Numbered from the stretch's first letter, positions 6,409-14,558 are shown. The stretch is DNA of 24,059 nucleotides from an uncultured Polaromonas sp. (GCA_946479075.1 CAMLDT010000029.1:1-24059), one strand, 5' to 3'. Made by a program: numbers and translations. The notes: generated by a model not told the origin, from the sequence alone.

Positions 6409-7680
6409 CTAGCGTGCCGGTAGCACCTGAGCCAGATATCCATCCAGATCAGATTGCCATAGGCCCGGAAAGGCGTAAATGGCGTGGCCGTTTTGGCCGG
6501 TGGGTGGGGCATAACTCACAAAGCGGCCCTTGCCGCCGGCGGCCGTGAAAGCGTCGAGGTTCATGCGGCTGTGGCGCAGTGAATAGTACGGGTCTTTATC
6601 GCCATACAGCCACAAGACCGGCTTGGCGAAAGCTGCGCCGCGCTTGAATGACACGGTGTTGACTTCCTCCGCACGCGGGCATTGGTCCCCGACCCATCCG
6701 CCTACAAAATTGATCACGCCCAGAAACGGGCTGGGTCGGGTGCCGGCATAAACCGTCGAGAGAATGCCACCGCGAGAAACGCCGCCTATCAGCATGCGCG
6801 TGGCATCGACATCACTGCGCGTCCGCACATGCGCCATCACCACATCCAGGTCAGCCAGGGCGCGTTCCATGCCCGGCAGGCTCAGCGCGGGCTCGCACGA
6901 ATAACGCGACCGGTTGGCTTCAAAGCCTTCGTCGTACAGTCCATCAGACTTGCCGCGTCCGCGCCGCTGCGGGTAAAACACCTGCCAGCCTTTGCGCACA
7001 AAAAACCGGGCCAGCTCCGGGTTGGTCCATGTTTGGACAAACCATTCGGGCTTGTCACCGTTGCCGGTCGAGCCATGGTTCATCACCAGCGTGGGGAAGG
7101 GGCCAGCACCCAGCGGCCGGTACACCACCATTTCCAGTGTCTGCGCTTTGCCGCTCTCGGCCCAGGGGGTGGGAATTCGTTCGATCGTGCGTGTGTGATC
7201 AACGGCCTCGTTTTTTGTCAGCAGGCCCACAGAAAGAAGTTGAGTCTCCGGCCGCCAGAGCGAAAGCTCCATCTGGCCGTTGGTCCTGAGGCGCAGCGCC
7301 AGCTTTGCACCGGTCTTGACCTTGAACACCAGTTCATCGGCGACAAACTGCGCCTCTCCCCGATCGCTGATGACACCCTGTTCAGCATTCGCGCCGACAT
7401 ACGTGAGAGTGGCCGTGGCCTCGCTCACCTTCTCGATGGCAATTTTCACGTCGCACAAGGCAGCCCGGCAGGCCCAGCCATTCCAGATGCCGCTCCAGCG
7501 CGCCTTGTCGGAAGATACATCGGCAGCGGGTGGCGTGATCGCCGTCCCTTCCGGCAGCACCGCAGGCACTGTGCTTTCCGGCAGGCCGACAGACAAGGCG
7601 GGCATGTATTCCGGCCAGGCGGTTTGCGCTCCTGCTGATGTGACCCACACAAAATACGCCAATGTCAGAAGGTGCTTCAT
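6409..7680 (-). CDS. Secreted alpha/beta hydrolase (dienelactone hydrolase/S9-like)
   Basis: This is a 423-residue exported hydrolase. Residues 1-18 are a signal peptide ending AGA. Residues about 50-150 form a poorly recognised, probably beta-rich domain containing two cysteines in the WACRAALCDVKI segment. The C-terminal alpha/beta-hydrolase domain starts near 180. NHGS (201-204) is the oxyanion strand, the nucleophile is Ser302 in GGVSRGG, the acid is Asp361 or Asp363 in YGDKDPYY, and the histidine is His399 in QNGHAIY. Start choice is supported by GGGAG eight bases before the ATG on the minus strand. The substrate is unknown; peptidase, esterase and acyl-transferase activities are all possible for this fold. 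Confidence 0.85.
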   Translation of the reverse strand: MKHLLTLAYFVWVTSAGAQTAWPEYMPALSVGLPESTVPAVLPEGTAITPPAADVSSDKARWSGIWNGWACRAALCDVKIAIEKVSEATATLTYVGANAEQGVISDRGEAQFVADELVFKVKTGAKLALRLRTNGQMELSLWRPETQLLSVGLLTKNEAVDHTRTIERIPTPWAESGKAQTLEMVVYRPLGAGPFPTLVMNHGSTGNGDKPEWFVQTWTNPELARFFVRKGWQVFYPQRRGRGKSDGLYDEGFEANRSRYSCEPALSLPGMERALADLDVVMAHVRTRSDVDATRMLIGGVSRGGILSTVYAGTRPSPFLGVINFVGGWVGDQCPRAEEVNTVSFKRGAAFAKPVLWLYGDKDPYYSLRHSRMNLDAFTAAGGKGRFVSYAPPTGQNGHAIYAFPGLWQSDLDGYLAQVLPAR

Positions 7681-7814
7681 TCTTGTCGCTCCCGTTTTCG
7701 AATGAGTTTAGAGCGTACTCTGTGGTTTCGTGCAGTGAAGTGCAGGCGAACCGGCACCCGGTCAATACGCAGAGTGGGAGGCCCTTGGGAAGCTGGTCGT
7801 TACGGCTCAACCGA

Positions 7815-7880
7815 AGGCCCAACAAGCCCCGTTGGGCCTGTGTCTCGCGCAGCAGCAAGCCCTCGTGCTAGACGGGGCTT
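7815..7880. other. Intergenic region with two hairpins that share a possible alternative pairing
   Basis: AGGCCCAAC (7815-7823) pairs with GTTGGGCCT (7831-7839), and AAGCCCTCGT (near 7857-7866) pairs nearly perfectly with ACGGGGCTT (7872-7880). AAGCCCCGT at 7824-7832 could instead pair with 7872-7880. The region lies downstream of the leftward secreted-protein gene and upstream of the hydrolase, and may end transcription of the former. Neither hairpin has a strong T run. Confidence 0.35.
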
Positions 7881-7911
7881 CTGCCAGAGTGAAAAATTGA
7901 CTTTCTGCGGC

Positions 7912-8439
7912 TCACTTGGCGCGGCAACTTTTCAGAGTCTCCTCAATCCAGGGCAGAGTGGTCGGCAGAGTTGCTATTCCAAAGAGGACAGACTCAGGCC
8001 CGGTTGTGGAAAAAACAAACGGCTTTCCCTTAAGTAAGTTGGCTGCAACTTCATCAGTAATGGGCTTTTCGCGTGTCTCCAACAAAGCTGGGTATTTGTT
8101 GTAGCCCGGGCTATGCACCCCAATAGCGACGTCTGCGTTCTGGCCCTCTTTTAAAGCAAATTTGCTTGCCCAAGCAGCTCCCGGAGACGAAAGAACGATA
8201 CGGTCTACCCTTACCACTACTTGAACTTTGTCCGTCGGAAAGCAACTCCCTCCGGGGTACTTGAGCCTGCAATCCATACTGCGAGTCTCAAGAATCTCCC
8301 CCACGAAAATTTGTGGGGTGGCGCAGACAATATTTTCTGGAATAGCCGGTGACAGTGCGAGGACAGGTGCCGTTGCTATTGTCAATAGAACGCCGTATCC
8401 AATGAATGCGAAAGGCGATTTGCTATGCGTCCTGTTCAT
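7912..8439 (-). CDS. Small secreted protein of unknown function
   Basis: I do not recognise this 175-residue protein with confidence. Residues 1-29 read as a signal peptide (basic RTHSK, hydrophobic core, APVLALS). The mature part has four cysteines (39, 57, 66, 172), compatible with two disulfides, and an early CATPQIFVGEILETRS strand pattern that faintly recalls NTR/TIMP-like domains; that is a guess. The frame is open to an ATG at 8478. I prefer 8439 because the signal peptide begins there, although neither start has a good Shine-Dalgarno sequence. It lies next to the FRG-domain gene, on the same strand, in DNA of lower GC than the flanks, which suggests a common foreign origin. Confidence 0.72.
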   Translation of the reverse strand: MNRTHSKSPFAFIGYGVLLTIATAPVLALSPAIPENIVCATPQIFVGEILETRSMDCRLKYPGGSCFPTDKVQVVVRVDRIVLSSPGAAWASKFALKEGQNADVAIGVHSPGYNKYPALLETREKPITDEVAANLLKGKPFVFSTTGPESVLFGIATLPTTLPWIEETLKSCRAK

Positions 8440-8632
8440 AGATGCTTTCAAGCGACTCGAGGGTCTATCGTACGGCATACAAATTTGGACTCTTCACTAT
8501 TGAGGTGGCGGATAAAGACGAGAGCGCGCCGTCCAATAGCGTTTGGCATCACGGAGCCATAATTGCCGCCGGCGCTCCTCTGTCATAGCGCGCAGATGCG
8601 TTTAACGCTTCGTGGGCGCGGAAACGATCAGC

Positions 8633-9862
8633 CTAGCCTTGGACATTGTCAGAGGATACTTTTCCGTTTTCCTCGCTAGCCATCTGGTCAATTGGTCGGC
8701 TGCCAATGTCATCTGAGATAGGCACTCCAACAGCTGGAAGGTGCTTGTGTCTAAACGCCATCGCGTGTTTTATGGTTCTAGCGGCTCCATCAAGACCCGG
8801 AAACATTGTGGATGCGGTCAGCCCCATGAATGCTAAGTCCTCCAAAGCTTCTACTGCGCATGACACAGGGACATCTATCGCAAATAGATATTTATTCCCA
8901 TGCTCTTTCTCGCGCAAGCAAATGAATGGCTCAATATTTCCAATATTAGTTACCAAAAACATTCCCTGCTGTGCATATAAGCGCGGATTGAGTCGAGCGG
9001 AAATCGACAAGCATTCCGCATAAGGCCTAAATTGCGGCAGTACAACACGTGGCGGCGAGTGGGCCAGGGTGAACTGTCGTGTTAGCGCATACACACGAAC
9101 ATGAGTGGCATCGGGCCGGATGGCCAACATGTCTAGAGCATCGGAAAATGCGAAAAACGCTGCAATGTATGGCGAGGCGGTCCAATCTAGGAGTGGCGTT
9201 GGTAGCCCATGGTGCTGCGCCAAACCTAGTAGCGTCCCGTAATCATCTCCATCTTCGACATCGAGCTTCATATTTAATGTTGCTTCAACGTGCCCCCGAA
9301 ACAACCTTAGTTCTTCGCTGCAATATCTATCAACTCTATTGCGACCGGCTCGTTGCAGCGTTGTTCGAAGCTTGAATCTTCTATCGCCGTGGCCTCGATA
9401 TGAAATAGCATCATGTTTTACGCGCGATTGATTTGCCCATTGCTTAAATTCACTCCATGAGTGGCATACATCGGCTGCGAGCTCTGGCCCATCGGGTGCT
9501 GACCAGCCGAAGCTGATTTTCCCTGACTTCTTGTCCCTAGAAGTCCATGTGCCATTTAGCGTTTTCCCGTCACATTTCAACAGCGCGCTAGTGGTATTCA
9601 GGGCCTCTGTCTCGTCAGAGCTGAGAACCGATGGTAGAAAAATTCCACCAGTGTTGGATGCTTTAAATAGCCAACGGGGGGTTAAAGCCAGTACATCGTC
9701 TTGCCAGATTCCATCAGCCAAGACTGCAGACTTTTTCTCGTCCTTTGTCCACCAGTGAATCATGAATTCGGAGGGGCGGTCCTCGTCAATGCAAAGCATC
9801 GCCCTTGATGGCACACCTTCAATTTCGATATGACCAAATAGCTGCCGCTCTTGAAGCACCAT
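8633..9862 (-). CDS. FRG-domain protein with an uncharacterised N-terminal domain
   Basis: This is a 409-residue, probably cytoplasmic protein. Residues about 135-330 contain the FRG domain: the naming motif is seen as SYRGHGD (154-160), then LAQHHGLPTPLLDW (214-227) with PYIAAFFAF, and NPRLYAQQGMFLV (292-304). Residues 1-125 form a separate domain rich in short hydrophobic strands and tryptophans, ending GTWTSRDKKSGKISFGW; I cannot assign it. FRG proteins are often found in phage, plasmid and defence-island settings, and their activity is not settled to my knowledge. GGAGACAAC precedes the ATG, supporting the start. Base composition is unlike the neighbours: 8881-8940 has only 22 G or C in 60. 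The gene is probably horizontally acquired. Confidence 0.85.
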   Translation of the reverse strand: MVLQERQLFGHIEIEGVPSRAMLCIDEDRPSEFMIHWWTKDEKKSAVLADGIWQDDVLALTPRWLFKASNTGGIFLPSVLSSDETEALNTTSALLKCDGKTLNGTWTSRDKKSGKISFGWSAPDGPELAADVCHSWSEFKQWANQSRVKHDAISYRGHGDRRFKLRTTLQRAGRNRVDRYCSEELRLFRGHVEATLNMKLDVEDGDDYGTLLGLAQHHGLPTPLLDWTASPYIAAFFAFSDALDMLAIRPDATHVRVYALTRQFTLAHSPPRVVLPQFRPYAECLSISARLNPRLYAQQGMFLVTNIGNIEPFICLREKEHGNKYLFAIDVPVSCAVEALEDLAFMGLTASTMFPGLDGAARTIKHAMAFRHKHLPAVGVPISDDIGSRPIDQMASEENGKVSSDNVQG

Positions 9863-9991
9863 TGTTGTCTCCGAGTTTGGGATCGCAGGTCTTTACGTTA
9901 ACTGAGCCAAGAACGCTACACGCTCGATTCAGGCACATGTCATGTGAGCATAAGTTCGCCTAAACCCCTGCTGGAGCGTCACGGCGAGCGG

Positions 9992-10813
9992 TCAAGGCCT
10001 GAAATACTCCTGCACCGTCTCCCAGGCCACTGTCTGCAAATGTTTCGCAATCGCTAGGTCCAGGCCAGCCGTGTACTTCAGGTCCACCGGTGAGGCTTTG
10101 AACAGCGTCGCATACGTCACGCAGGCGGCCAGGTAGCTGCCGGCCAGGCTGGGGTGGCGCAGGTCGGCGACGTACAGGTTCAGCTCAGGCATCTTCGCGA
10201 CCGACTTGCCGAAGGCGAGGCCTGCGGGAATCACCAGTGCGTTGTTGTCATTGCCGGCCTGGGTGTAGGCCTCGGCGAGTTCGGCGGTCATGGACGGCAC
10301 GTCCTTGTAGGCCCAGGACATGAAAAACACCGGCTTGGCGCCGTGTTTGCGCACGGTGTCTGAATGCTTTTTCGCAAATTCATGGAACAGCGGCTTGAGC
10401 TGCGGGTGCAGCGGGCACTGGCTGCAATCCATCATGATCGCGACATCGAACAGGCGGTCCAGCTTGTTGAAACTGACCACGTTATTAGCGCCGAAGGAAT
10501 AGGAGCCGACGGCGTTGGGGCGGAAATAACTTTCCACGTCGTGCCAGTTCATGCCCGAGCCGCTGATGGTGGCCGAGCTGGCGCGGTGTTTGAAGCCGGG
10601 CTGGCCAGCGGCGATCAACTGGCCCACATGGTTGTGCAGGCTGTTGTTGTAATAAAAAAAGCTGTTGCCGATGTAGATGGCCGAGGCCGGTTTGTCGCCG
10701 ATGTCGGTCACCTTGGGTTTGGTCTGGGCCAGCGCGCCGGTGGCGGCACCGAAGGCGAGAGCAAGGCCGAGGGCGGCCGACAGCAGGGGTTTGAAGAGGG
10801 CGAGGTGGCGCAT
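9992..10813 (-). CDS. Secreted SGNH/GDSL-like hydrolase
   Basis: This is a 273-residue exported protein with a signal peptide at 1-29 (cleavage after ALA). Block I of the SGNH fold is YIGNSFFYYNN, giving Ser51 as nucleophile. The C-terminal DxxH block is ADLRHPSLAGSYLAA, giving Asp217 and His220. GSGMNWH (85-91) may supply the oxyanion glycine. The GNSF-type block I recalls DUF4886-like SGNH members. AAGGAG lies seven bases before the ATG on the minus strand, fixing the start. Esterase or carbohydrate acyl-hydrolase activity is likely for the fold; the substrate is unknown. It stands alone, divergent from the MDR oxidoreductase gene across an intergenic region that carries repeats. Confidence 0.82.
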   Translation of the reverse strand: MRHLALFKPLLSAALGLALAFGAATGALAQTKPKVTDIGDKPASAIYIGNSFFYYNNSLHNHVGQLIAAGQPGFKHRASSATISGSGMNWHDVESYFRPNAVGSYSFGANNVVSFNKLDRLFDVAIMMDCSQCPLHPQLKPLFHEFAKKHSDTVRKHGAKPVFFMSWAYKDVPSMTAELAEAYTQAGNDNNALVIPAGLAFGKSVAKMPELNLYVADLRHPSLAGSYLAACVTYATLFKASPVDLKYTAGLDLAIAKHLQTVAWETVQEYFRP

Positions 10814-10889
10814 GGTTGTCTCCTTGGTTTTTGTGTCTGGCGAGTCTAGTGGATAAGCGGTTCGGCTGGGGGGTGTTGAAAGGGCAGGG

Positions 10890-10990
10890 CTTCGACAGGC
10901 TCAGCCCGAAGGGGGACGGCCTTTCCGAAGGGGACAGCCATCCCAAGCGATGCGGGTTCAGTCCAGGCGGTGCAGGCTCAGCCCGAACGG
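10890..10990. repeat. Interspersed repeat family A, one clear copy and one partial copy
   Basis: CTTCGACAGGCTCAGCCCGAA starts at 10890, and CAGGCTCAGCCCGAACGG recurs at 10973-10990. The bases between look like degenerate copies. Read on the minus strand, the first copy translates as PFGLSLSK, the same string given by copies at 17807 and 19562. Confidence 0.8.
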
Positions 10991-11036
10991 TGTAAGGTCT
11001 CTGGATGCGAAACAGCTACAACCCGGAGAAACCGCC

Positions 11037-12185
11037 ATGACCTCTTCCCCCACCCCCACCGGCCTTCAATTGCAATCCCTGGTCAAACCCGAGGGCGTGC
11101 TGGAAATATCGTTGGCCCGCATTCCCACACCCGCGCCCGCCGCTGACGAAGTGGTGGTGCGCATCGAGGCCACACCGATCAACCCATCCGACATCGGCCT
11201 GCTGTTTGGCGCAGGCGACATCAGCACCGCCACACGCACGGGCACAGACGAGCAACCGGTGGTCACGCTGCAGATTCCGCCGGCGGCCATGAAGTCCATG
11301 GCCGGGCGTCTCGGCCAGGCCATGCCTGTTGGCAACGAAGGCGCGGGTGTGGTGGTGGCCGCAGGCAGCTCACCGGCCGCGCAGGCGCTGCTGGGCAAAA
11401 TCGTTGCCGTGCTGGGCGGCGCCATGTATGCGCAGTACCGCTGCGTGAAGGCCGAGCAGTGTTTGCTGTTGCCAGCCGGTGCCACGCCGGCCGACGGGGC
11501 TTCCTGCTTCGTCAACCCGCTGACGGCGCTGGGCATGGTCGAGACCATGAAGCGCGAGGGCCACAAGGCACTGGTGCACACGGCCGCGGCTTCCAACCTC
11601 GGGCAGATGCTCAACAAGATCTGTATCAAGGACGGCATCGCCCTGGTCAACATCGTGCGCAAGCCGGAGCAGGCCGCGCTGCTGAAGTCGCTGGGCGCGA
11701 AATACGTGTGTGACGCTTCAACGCCCACGTTTATCGACGACCTGACGCAGGCCCTGGTGGCCACCGGCGCCACGATTGCTTTTGACGCCACCGGTGGCGG
11801 CAAGCTGGCGGGGCAGATTCTGGGCTGCATGGAAGCCGCGCTGAACCTGACCGCCAAAGAGTACAGCCGCTACGGCTCGATCACCCACAAGCAGGTCTAT
11901 ATCTACGGCGGCCTGGACACGCGGCCCACCGAGTTCAACCGCAACTTTGGCATGAGCTGGGGCATGGGCGGCTGGCTGCTGTTTCCGTTCCTGCAGCGCA
12001 TTGGCGCGGAGGCAGCGCAGGCTTTGCGCCAGCGCGTGGCCAGCGAGCTCAAAACCACCTTTGCCAGCACCTACTCCAAAGAGATTTCGCTGGCCGAGGC
12101 CCTGCAACCCGCTGAGATCGCGGTGTATGGTCAGCGCGCGACCGGAACCAAGTACCTGATCAACCCGGCCAAGGCCGCTGCCTAG
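11037..12185 (+). CDS. MDR-superfamily zinc-type/quinone oxidoreductase
   Basis: This is a 382-residue NAD(P)H-dependent oxidoreductase of the medium-chain dehydrogenase/reductase superfamily. The N-terminal GroES-like domain shows EATPINPSDIGLL and the signature GNEGAGVVVAAGSS. The nucleotide-binding domain includes VHTAAASNLGQML and NIVRKPEQAALLKSLGAKYVCD. I see no convincing catalytic zinc ligand set, which favours the quinone reductase/enoyl reductase branch. The frame is open to 10950, but CGGAG lies nine bases before the ATG at 11037 and the conserved domain starts there. Its mRNA ends at the bidirectional terminator at 12307-12336. The substrate is unknown. Confidence 0.88.
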   Translation: MTSSPTPTGLQLQSLVKPEGVLEISLARIPTPAPAADEVVVRIEATPINPSDIGLLFGAGDISTATRTGTDEQPVVTLQIPPAAMKSMAGRLGQAMPVGNEGAGVVVAAGSSPAAQALLGKIVAVLGGAMYAQYRCVKAEQCLLLPAGATPADGASCFVNPLTALGMVETMKREGHKALVHTAAASNLGQMLNKICIKDGIALVNIVRKPEQAALLKSLGAKYVCDASTPTFIDDLTQALVATGATIAFDATGGGKLAGQILGCMEAALNLTAKEYSRYGSITHKQVYIYGGLDTRPTEFNRNFGMSWGMGGWLLFPFLQRIGAEAAQALRQRVASELKTTFASTYSKEISLAEALQPAEIAVYGQRATGTKYLINPAKAAA

Positions 12186-12201
12186 TCGTTGCCGGGCAAT
12201 T

Positions 12202-12261
12202 TGCTACGGTATTGATAGCTGCTTGCGCACGGATGGCGGGGGCTGGAGGCCGATTTCATTC
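12202..12261 (+). repeat. Interspersed repeat, family B, copy 2
   Basis: This is the plus-strand copy of the element at 1671-1730, with the same two conserved blocks separated by 12 divergent bases and no gap in the alignment. Like copy 1, it lies just downstream of a plus-strand gene and next to a terminator. Confidence 0.75.
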
Positions 12262-12306
12262 ATAAGATATCGGCAAAACGCGTCACGGCCGGCCGATGGA
12301 CAGGCA

Positions 12307-12336
12307 CAAAAAAAGCCCCCTCGGGGGCTTTTTTTG
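12307..12336. terminator. Bidirectional terminator between convergent genes
   Basis: A perfect 14-bp inverted repeat (12307-12320 with 12323-12336) has seven A, then GCCCCC on one arm and GGGGGC, then seven T on the other. It gives a T run in both directions and serves both the MDR gene and the convergent four-helix-bundle gene. Confidence 0.93.
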
Positions 12337-12349
12337 CGGGCAAGCCGTC

Positions 12350-12808
12350 TTACTTCTGGGCGCGCGCCGCGTCGCGCATGTCACGAATCTGGTCGTGATT
12401 TTTCTGCGCGCCGGCTGCCTGGCGTTCGATCAGCGCCCGCACGTCGGCAGGAAGGCCGTCTTCTTTAAGCGCCTTGCGGTAGCGCGCAATGGCTGCGTCT
12501 TCGCCCTTTTCGCAGGATTCCAGAATCGCCAGCTCACTGTCGAAGCCCACGGAACCCTTGACCTGGACCCAGCCGCGGTGCAGCGCGCCGGAGGCAGTGC
12601 CGCCCGAAGCCGGTTCACCGCCGTATTGGCGAATCATGGCTTCGAGTTCGCGAGCGGCCGTGGCGCAGCCTGCAGCGCGTGTGGCAAACAGGGTTTTGGC
12701 GCTGGCGGTTTCCACCTGCTCGGCGCAGGTCTTGAAGCCGTATTCACCATCGCGCGAATTTTCGAGCAGGTCGTTGAGAATGCTGATGACTTGTTTGTTG
12801 TCAGACAT
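12350..12808 (-). CDS. PA2169-family four-helix-bundle protein (DUF2383, ferritin-like)
   Basis: This is a 152-residue, mainly helical protein of the PA2169/DUF2383 family, soluble ferritin-like four-helix bundles of unknown function, often stress-associated. It begins SDNKQVISILNDLLENSRDGEYGFKTCAE, the family-typical first helix, and continues with the helix AAGCATAARELEAMIRQYGGEPA and the motif GTASGALHRGWVQVKGSV. The start is supported by AAAGGAAACACC directly before the ATG on the minus strand. It is a single-gene unit that converges on the shared terminator. About 200 bases separate it from the DUF2182 gene further right; that gap contains a small GGCCTA/TAGGCC hairpin near 12925-12945 and nothing else I can name. 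Confidence 0.9.
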   Translation of the reverse strand: MSDNKQVISILNDLLENSRDGEYGFKTCAEQVETASAKTLFATRAAGCATAARELEAMIRQYGGEPASGGTASGALHRGWVQVKGSVGFDSELAILESCEKGEDAAIARYRKALKEDGLPADVRALIERQAAGAQKNHDQIRDMRDAARAQK

Positions 12809-13012
12809 GGTGTTTCCTTTTCCTTTGTCGCCCAGGGGGCGAGGGGTTGACGATGTTTCCGCTTCCGTCTGGATGACGGGAACTTGAGAACAACGTTAAG
12901 CAGGCCAGCGAGCGACAAGCGTCGTCAGTGGGGGCCTAGGCCTGTAGGCCAATGCCTTTTATGCACCGGTGATGTGCCTCACGCGGCCTCGCGCGGCGGT
13001 AAGGCCGGCGAT

Positions 13013-13804
13013 TCAGCCGGGCCAGCCGGCCAGCGCCATCCGCATCAGTCCGGCCACGACGGCCACGGCGCCGACAAGGCGGGCAGCATGCCTGCCGTCG
13101 CGTGCGAGGCGCTCCGCCGCGATGGCGGCCATCAGCAGCGCCATCATCCGCAGGTCCATCAGGCCCATGACCAGCAGCATCGTGGTCAACCCGGCGCAGG
13201 AGGCCGTGCAGTGCAGCCCCAGCCGCACACCGTGGCGCCATGCGGTGCTGGCGTCGGCAAGCACATCCCCGCGCGGCTGCCGGCAGCGCCCCAGGTGATG
13301 TGCCTTCCAAGCCGTGAACTGGAAGGCGCCGGCCAGCAGCACGGCCATGCCCGACAGCGCGGGCACGGCATGCGCCAGTGCGTTGACGCGCAGCAACGCC
13401 TGTGTGAGCGCTGCGCCCAGTGCAAAGACAATCACGCCGAGCGCGGTCCAGACGAAGAAGTAGCCGGCACCAGCCGATGCGGCGGCGGCAGGGCGCTGAT
13501 GGCGCAAGGCCGGCAGCAACACGGGCAGCATCATGGCCACCATCATCACCGCCCACATGCCGGTGAACGACGCGGCGGCGCCGGCCCAGCCTTGCCCGCA
13601 CATCGGCAGCCACGCGGTGGAGAGCGCCCAGCCGCCGGGCATGGGCACCGCGCCCATGTCCTGCATGGACAGGCTCCCGGCGACGGTGGCTGCTGCCGCA
13701 GCCGCAAACAGCAGCACACCGGCGGCGGGCACCGCAGGCGGGCGGCGGGTTTCAGGCACAGCAGGCGGCGGCGCTTTTCGCCGGTGCGTTGTCGTACTCA
13801 TCAT
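13013..13804 (-). CDS. DUF2182 integral membrane protein
   Basis: This is a 263-residue multi-pass membrane protein of the DUF2182 family, which has been described as predicted metal-binding. Diagnostic segments are TGMWAVMMVAMMLPVLLP and, in the C-terminal half, HCTASCAGLTTMLLVMGLMDLRMMALLMAAIAAERLA; the Cys/His-rich loop may bind metal. The frame is open to 13939, but the family N-terminus and the tandem ATG at 13804/13801 support an internal start. That start overlaps the end of the DUF899 gene by 53 bases, so the two are translationally coupled. Expression should depend on the DUF899 promoter. The function is unknown. Confidence 0.85.
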   Translation of the reverse strand: MMSTTTHRRKAPPPAVPETRRPPAVPAAGVLLFAAAAAATVAGSLSMQDMGAVPMPGGWALSTAWLPMCGQGWAGAAASFTGMWAVMMVAMMLPVLLPALRHQRPAAAASAGAGYFFVWTALGVIVFALGAALTQALLRVNALAHAVPALSGMAVLLAGAFQFTAWKAHHLGRCRQPRGDVLADASTAWRHGVRLGLHCTASCAGLTTMLLVMGLMDLRMMALLMAAIAAERLARDGRHAARLVGAVAVVAGLMRMALAGWPG

Positions 13805-14558
13805 GGCGGCGCCACCAGATGCCGGTTTCGTTGCGGCCCAGCGGGGCGCGGTCCAGCCAGGCGTAGGAACCCCAGATGCCATCGACGCCGCGCGCATAGG
13901 TCGAATAGCAGTGGTAAATCTCGCCGCCCTCGCGCACAAAGGTGCTCATGCCCGGCCGCTCGCGCGTGTAGGTGGCCGGGTCAGTGCCGGTGCCGCGCGC
14001 CAGGTCGGCCACCGGGCCGTCGCTGGCGCCTTCCTGTCCGCTGCGCCAGACAAACTTCGGCTCGGTGCTGAAGTTGTAGTCAATGCCCTTGTCGCGCTGT
14101 TGCTCTTCGGTGAACGAGACATTGAAGTCGAAGTTGAAATCGTCGCCGAACGAAGAGGCCCAGGGGAAGGTCCAGCCCATGCGCTTTTTGAACGCCTGCA
14201 GCTTGGCGAGCGGCGCGCGCGACACCGCCTGCAAGGTCACGTCATGGTTGGCAAGGTGCACCGCGAAGCCGTTGAAGCCGTCGGCGATCATCGAACATGA
14301 GGGGCAGCCGGCGGTGTAGTCGGGCCCGAACATGAAGTGATAAACCATGAGCTGCGAACGGCCCTGAAACAGGTCCTCCAGTGTGGCCTTGCCTGCGTCG
14401 GTGGCGAAGCTGTAGGCCTTGTCCACGCGGACCCAGGGCAGTTGCTGGCGCTGCTGCGCCAGTGCGTCGCTGCGGCGGGTCAGGTCTTTTTCGGCGGCAA
14501 GCAATTCGAGGCGCGCGGCCCTCCATTGTTCGCGGGTGGCTGTGGTGTGAGTGGTCAT
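13752..14558 (-). CDS. DUF899 thioredoxin-like protein
   Basis: This is a 268-residue DUF899-family protein with a thioredoxin-like fold. The core reads QLMVYHFMFGPDYTAGCPSCSM, with Cys85 and Cys88 as a CxxC pair, followed by GFNGFAVHLANHDVTLQAVSRAP and the aromatic WTFPWASSFGDDFNFDF. The C-terminus ends in adjacent cysteines (ACCA). AAAGGA before the ATG fixes the start. It is the first gene of a two-gene unit with DUF2182 and is divergent from the regulator at 14653 across only 94 bases. No reaction has been assigned to the family to my knowledge; a redox role is inferred from the fold and the cysteines. Confidence 0.88.
   Translation of the reverse strand: MTTHTTATREQWRAARLELLAAEKDLTRRSDALAQQRQQLPWVRVDKAYSFATDAGKATLEDLFQGRSQLMVYHFMFGPDYTAGCPSCSMIADGFNGFAVHLANHDVTLQAVSRAPLAKLQAFKKRMGWTFPWASSFGDDFNFDFNVSFTEEQQRDKGIDYNFSTEPKFVWRSGQEGASDGPVADLARGTGTDPATYTRERPGMSTFVREGGEIYHCYSTYARGVDGIWGSYAWLDRAPLGRNETGIWWRRHDEYDNAPAKSAAACCA

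Noticed and set aside
7815..7839. GCCCAAC and GTTGGGC resemble the outer boxes of an integron attC site.
   Set aside because: Only about nine bases separate the boxes, with no inner L boxes, and there is no integrase or cassette array.
7382..7858. Minus-strand frame spanning the hydrolase 5' end and the intergenic region.
   Set aside because: It overlaps the hydrolase signal peptide and N-terminal domain in another frame and has no motif or good ribosome site.
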